This document shows positions 60,937 to 64,000 of a stretch of DNA of 64,000 nucleotides, piece by piece. The position numbers and the translations under genes were made by a program. Within the stretch, counting starts at the first letter, position 1. Each line of letters opens with the position of its first letter. The DNA is taken from positions 6,932 to 70,931 of the forward strand of contig NZ_JBQCGW010000322.1 of assembly GCF_051955275.1 (NCBI RefSeq), given 5' to 3'. Under the pieces are notes generated by a model. It was given only the letters and a program-made list of their open reading frames with translations, did no database searches and had not been told where the DNA came from. This DNA is from Pseudobacter sp051955275. GTDB taxonomy: Bacteria; Bacteroidota; Bacteroidia; Chitinophagales; Chitinophagaceae.

Positions 60937-61704
60937 ATGAAAAATTGTATCAAACTGCTTGCCTTCATCGCTGTTCCTTTATCCGTACTGCTGGGCAGCT
61001 GCGACAAGAAAGACGATTTCAAATCTGACCCGTTGACTGACTATGTCAGCATCACACCGGGAAAATATATCACTTACAAGATGGATTCACTCCGGTTCAC
61101 AGATTTCGGACAGGGTGAGGTCACTATTTCATATGAAGCGAAGGATGTGGTTGACGGCCCTCTCGAAGGAATGGAACCCAATACCTGGCGCGTTATCCGC
61201 TATTTCCGCCCCTGGGGAAGTACCAACGAAGGTGCATGGGTACCACAGCATGCTTATTCCGTAACCATTACCAATGACGGCGTGAAAATGCTGGAAGACA
61301 ATCTCACATACACCAAGCTGAAACTTCCGATCCGCGAAGGATTGTCGTGGCTCGGAAACGCCCTGCTCCCCCAGCACCCGCTGGCAGGCAGGTTCCAGTT
61401 CAGCAATGACGGCAATATGCGCGACTGGGAATATTCTTACGAGAATGTTGACATGCCCACCATCATTGACGATGTAGAATACCCCAATACGATCACTGTT
61501 TTTCAGGTGGATGATTCACAGAATGCGCCTGTAACGGAGCCTGATCTGATCGGTTACCTGAACTACTCAACAGAAACCTATGCCAAAGGCATTGGTCTGA
61601 TCAGCCGCGAAATGACCATGTGGGAATACCAGCCGAAGAATGGAGATAAACCTGCGTTCAAAACAGGTTTCGGTATCAAGCTGACCATTACCGGGCACAA
61701 TTAA
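60937..61704 (+). CDS. Unknown lipoprotein
   Basis: A 255-residue predicted lipoprotein with lipobox LLGSC (Cys near residue 22), followed by DKKDDFKSDPLTDYVSITPG. The body has beta strands of the type PGKYITYKMDSLRFTDFGQG and ends YQPKNGDKPAFKTGFGIKLT. No family recognised; many Bacteroidota have short surface lipoproteins with this opening. Cotranscription with mnmA is possible (61-base gap). The stop is 39 bases from a REP-like element. Confidence 0.7.
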   Translation: MKNCIKLLAFIAVPLSVLLGSCDKKDDFKSDPLTDYVSITPGKYITYKMDSLRFTDFGQGEVTISYEAKDVVDGPLEGMEPNTWRVIRYFRPWGSTNEGAWVPQHAYSVTITNDGVKMLEDNLTYTKLKLPIREGLSWLGNALLPQHPLAGRFQFSNDGNMRDWEYSYENVDMPTIIDDVEYPNTITVFQVDDSQNAPVTEPDLIGYLNYSTETYAKGIGLISREMTMWEYQPKNGDKPAFKTGFGIKLTITGHN

Positions 61705-61743
61705 AGAGCATACAAACCTTTTATACGAACTTTCATTTCGCAT

Positions 61744-61859
61744 TGCCCAGTCGCTCACGGGGCCGCGAGTGAGTTCTATTTGCTCGCCTCTGGCGAGCGC
61801 CGTGTCGCCGGAGGCGACGGAATATCCGTCACTCGCGGGGAAGCGGGCGACTGCTCCCC
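61744..61859. repeat. REP-like nested palindrome, copy e
   Basis: Left arm TTGCCCAGTCGCTCACGGGG with CCGCGAGT mirrors right arm ACTCGCGGGGAAGCGGGCGAC. The inner hairpins are CTCGCCTCTGGCGAG and GTCGCCGGAGGCGACGGAAT. It fills most of the gap between two convergent genes. Confidence 0.85.
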
Positions 61860-61864
61860 GAATT

Positions 61865-63052
61865 TTATAACTTTCTGAAAAGCGCTGCAAACATGGTATC
61901 GGCTTTCCGGTGATACCCTTTCAGCACTTCCATTTTAACCAGCTCCAGCTTGTGATTGGCGAGGATAGCCTCCACCACTTCTTCATTTTCCTTTTTAAAA
62001 ACGGAGCAGGTGATATAGAGAAAATATCCGCCTACTTTGACATGCGGGATGGCGTTCGTCACAATCTTTTTCTGCAATGCACTGTAAATATCGATAGATG
62101 AAGTTTCGAAGAACCGCAGCCATTCCGGTGTGCGTCCCCAGGTCCCTGAGCCACTGCAGGGGACATCGGCAATGAGGAGGTCGTAATTGTATTTAGCTGG
62201 CTGCCTTCCGCTGCCGATGGCCAGGTCAGCGAGTAAGGATTGATATTGGGCTATACCTGCTTCTTTAAATCGTTTGGCCAGATTTACCAGGATCTGTTCC
62301 CGTTTATCCGATACCGTTATAGTCACTTTTTTCAGCACATCAAATGCCAGGATGGTTTTTCCGCCGCTGCCCGCACAGCAGTCCCATACGCTGAAACCTT
62401 TGGGTGGTGCGGGCAGGAGCAGTTCCAGGAATTCAGCCACCTGCTGGGAGCTGAGGTCCTGCACAACGGCTTCTGTATTGAGTGTGATGAGCTCATCGAT
62501 TTTGGTGCTGTTGACCATGGCAAAGCTGCCGGAAGATGGCTTTGTAAATTCAACACCCGCTTTGGTGAGTTTTTCTGCGATTGTCTTTTCCTTACCAGGC
62601 CTGGCGCGGAGGAAGAGATCGGGTTGGATGAAGAATGATTGCAGGAAGGCGGTTGGATCGATAGCCTCGCTGAGTTGATCCGTCCAGGAAAAGAGGGTTG
62701 TCTTCTCTTCTTCCCATGCATTGGCTTTACCAGTGATGAGCTGGAATTTTTCAGGGATGGAAAGATGCAGGGCTGCATTCCACTCCGGCTTCAGTTGTTC
62801 CAGCACAGGATCGGAATCAATAACAGTGCATAAGAAATGGCCTGCGATGATCCGGTCATCGATGCTTAATGCAGACAAAGCATTTCCTAATCTCCAGTAA
62901 GCGTAACAAAGTCCGCTGATCTGTTTCCTGTCTTTGCTCCCGAATTTCTTATGCTGGGCAAAGAAGGCGCGGATATAGCGGTGAAAGGGTTCTTTCCCCT
63001 TATACCCTTCAATGATCTGGCGGGCCGACTGAATATGGGAGTAATGCCTCAT
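61865..63052 (-). CDS. RsmB/NSUN-type RNA cytosine-C5 methyltransferase
   Basis: A 395-residue SAM-dependent methyltransferase that makes 5-methylcytosine in rRNA or tRNA. The SAM site is FSVWDCCAGSGGKTILAFDV, and the two catalytic cysteines are in LIADVPCSGSGTWGRTPEWL (PC motif) and YFLYITCSVFKKENEEVVEA (TC motif). The N-terminal helical part (IQSARQIIEGYKGKEPFHRY) resembles the NusB-like or PUA-like domain seen upstream in this family. Substrate not certain. A TACATTTG box lies just upstream of the start. Confidence 0.93.
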   Translation of the reverse strand: MRHYSHIQSARQIIEGYKGKEPFHRYIRAFFAQHKKFGSKDRKQISGLCYAYWRLGNALSALSIDDRIIAGHFLCTVIDSDPVLEQLKPEWNAALHLSIPEKFQLITGKANAWEEEKTTLFSWTDQLSEAIDPTAFLQSFFIQPDLFLRARPGKEKTIAEKLTKAGVEFTKPSSGSFAMVNSTKIDELITLNTEAVVQDLSSQQVAEFLELLLPAPPKGFSVWDCCAGSGGKTILAFDVLKKVTITVSDKREQILVNLAKRFKEAGIAQYQSLLADLAIGSGRQPAKYNYDLLIADVPCSGSGTWGRTPEWLRFFETSSIDIYSALQKKIVTNAIPHVKVGGYFLYITCSVFKKENEEVVEAILANHKLELVKMEVLKGYHRKADTMFAALFRKL

Positions 63053-63056
63053 GGTG

Positions 63057-63064
63057 CAAATGTA
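63057..63064 (-). promoter_or_regulatory. Bacteroidota -7 box for the RNA methyltransferase gene
   Basis: TACATTTG on the minus strand ends 4 bases before the ATG, again implying a very short leader, as at 54803. The box sits immediately after the odhB terminator. Confidence 0.45.
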
Positions 63065-63065
63065 A

Positions 63066-63095
63066 GCACAAAAAAACGGAGCTTCCGCTCCGCTT
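63066..63095 (-). terminator. Intrinsic terminator after odhB
   Basis: CGGAGC (63077-63082) and GCTCCG (63087-63092) pair over a 4-base loop; on the minus strand the stem is followed by seven T (63070-63076). It lies 47 bases after the odhB stop. Confidence 0.88.
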
Positions 63096-63139
63096 TCTTA
63101 CTCTTTACCATCAGCCATGCCAATGCACAGCTGAATTAT

Positions 63140-64000
63140 TTATAACTCCAGCAAACTCTTCACCGGATCTCTTCCGATCAGCAGTTGCTCAGGGTTTTCC
63201 AGCAATTCCTTCACACGTACCAGGAAGCTCACAGACTCACGTCCGTCGATGATCCTGTGGTCATAGCTCACTGCCACATACATCATAGGCCTTACCACTA
63301 CCTGACCATTCACCACCATCGGGCGCTCCTGGATCTTGTGCATACCCAGGATAGCGGATTGGGGTATATTGATGATCGGAGTGCTCATCAGGCTTCCGAA
63401 CACACCACCGTTGGTGATGGTGAAAGTGCCGCCCTGGAGCTCTTCCATGGTGAGCTTATTGTCTTTGGCTTTATTGGCCAGTTCAATCACCTTCTTCTCG
63501 ATATCAGCCATGCTCAGGCTTTCCACATTACGGATAACCGGCACCGTGAGACCACGAGGTGTGGACACGGCGATGGAGATATCGCAGTAATCGTGGTACA
63601 CAAGCTGATCGCCATCGATATAGGCGTTCACGGCAGGCCACTCCTGCAGCGCGATAGCGCATGCTTTGGAGAAGAAGCTCATGAAGCCGAGGCCAACGCC
63701 ATGTGCTTCCTTGAATTTGTCTTTGTATTTGGTGCGGATGGCCATGATATTGGTCATGTCTACCTCATTGAAGGTAGTGAGCATGGCCGTTGTGTTCTTG
63801 GCTTCCACCAGTCTGCGGGAGATGGTCTTACGCAGCTGGCTCATTTTTTCTTTTCTTACTTCACGGCTGAACAGTGGTTTGCCTCCTGTTACTTTACCAG
63901 GATTGCTGAGTGCTGCCAGTACATCGTCTTTTATGATCTTGCCGTGGTAGCCGGTAGGCGTAACGGACTTGGGGTCCACCTTTTTATCGGCAATGATAGC
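63140..64000 (-). CDS. odhB: Dihydrolipoyllysine succinyltransferase (E2), C-terminal part
   Basis: Core E2 of a 2-oxoacid dehydrogenase complex, cut by the window edge; the frame is open to base 64000. Visible are the peripheral-subunit-binding domain (VTPTGYHGKIIKDDVLAAL) and the whole catalytic acyltransferase domain, with RKEKMSQLRKTISRRLVEAK, TTFNEVDMTNIMAIR, FMSFFSKACAIALQEWPAVN, GGTFTITNGGVFGSL and the catalytic SYDHRIIDGRESVSFLVRV. FMSFFSKA and ALQEWPAVNAY favour the 2-oxoglutarate (succinyl) type over pyruvate. Closed by a strong terminator. Confidence 0.93.
   Translation of the reverse strand, partial: AIIADKKVDPKSVTPTGYHGKIIKDDVLAALSNPGKVTGGKPLFSREVRKEKMSQLRKTISRRLVEAKNTTAMLTTFNEVDMTNIMAIRTKYKDKFKEAHGVGLGFMSFFSKACAIALQEWPAVNAYIDGDQLVYHDYCDISIAVSTPRGLTVPVIRNVESLSMADIEKKVIELANKAKDNKLTMEELQGGTFTITNGGVFGSLMSTPIINIPQSAILGMHKIQERPMVVNGQVVVRPMMYVAVSYDHRIIDGRESVSFLVRVKELLENPEQLLIGRDPVKSLLEL

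Overview
The window looks like a chromosomal piece of a Bacteroidota bacterium, most likely family Chitinophagaceae. The signs are SusC/SusD pairs with sigma/FecR regulation, secreted proteins with T9SS-like C-terminal domains, Bacteroidota-type promoter boxes (TAnnTTTG) instead of strong Shine-Dalgarno sites, a short-form AMP nucleosidase, CcmB/CcsA/CcmD genes, and many small lipoproteins with an LxxC lipobox. I saw no tRNA, rRNA, CRISPR array, phage or intact insertion sequence.

Layout. 1-7260: a visibly AT-rich transport locus on the minus strand (STN-type SusC, two small unknown frames, SusD, TlpA-like thioredoxin), after the 3' end of an unknown small protein. 7870-9900: FecR anti-sigma and its ECF sigma factor, probably controlling that locus. 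10360-16960: arylamine N-acetyltransferase, a second ECF sigma / anti-sigma / Spy-like stress operon, a stand-alone LytTR regulator, two tandem paralogous secreted adhesin-like proteins and a PhnB-like protein. 17600-26350: a surface-polysaccharide block on the minus strand (aminotransferase, UDP-glucose dehydrogenase, UDP-xylose synthase, UDP-HexNAc dehydrogenase, RmlB, RmlC, RmlD, glycosyltransferase). 26420-38320: housekeeping genes (waaA, tdk, ccm genes, gdhA, two GNATs, a large DUF2339 membrane protein, AMP nucleosidase). 38320-64000: a fused oligopeptide ABC ATPase, a giant TraB/GumN protein, queA, a second glycosyltransferase, lysC, an Ldh-family dehydrogenase, ssb, an M14 peptidase, mnmA, an RsmB-type methyltransferase, the 3' part of odhB, and several lipoproteins.

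The most unusual content is between genes. Four copies of a roughly 150-bp palindromic element (17104, 17441, 46542, 56292) share a core of about 107 bp. Their outer arms differ from copy to copy but are complementary within each copy. A second family of REP-like nested palindromes has five members (29054, 37389, 53641, 56186, 61744). There are also short tandem arrays with 35-bp, 21-bp and 18-bp units, two of them touching or overlapping stop codons. No transposase able to mobilise any of these lies in the window. Other points worth a second look are an L,D-transpeptidase-like motif in a 431-residue secreted protein, the composition break at the start of the SusC gene, and the small frames wedged between SusC and SusD.
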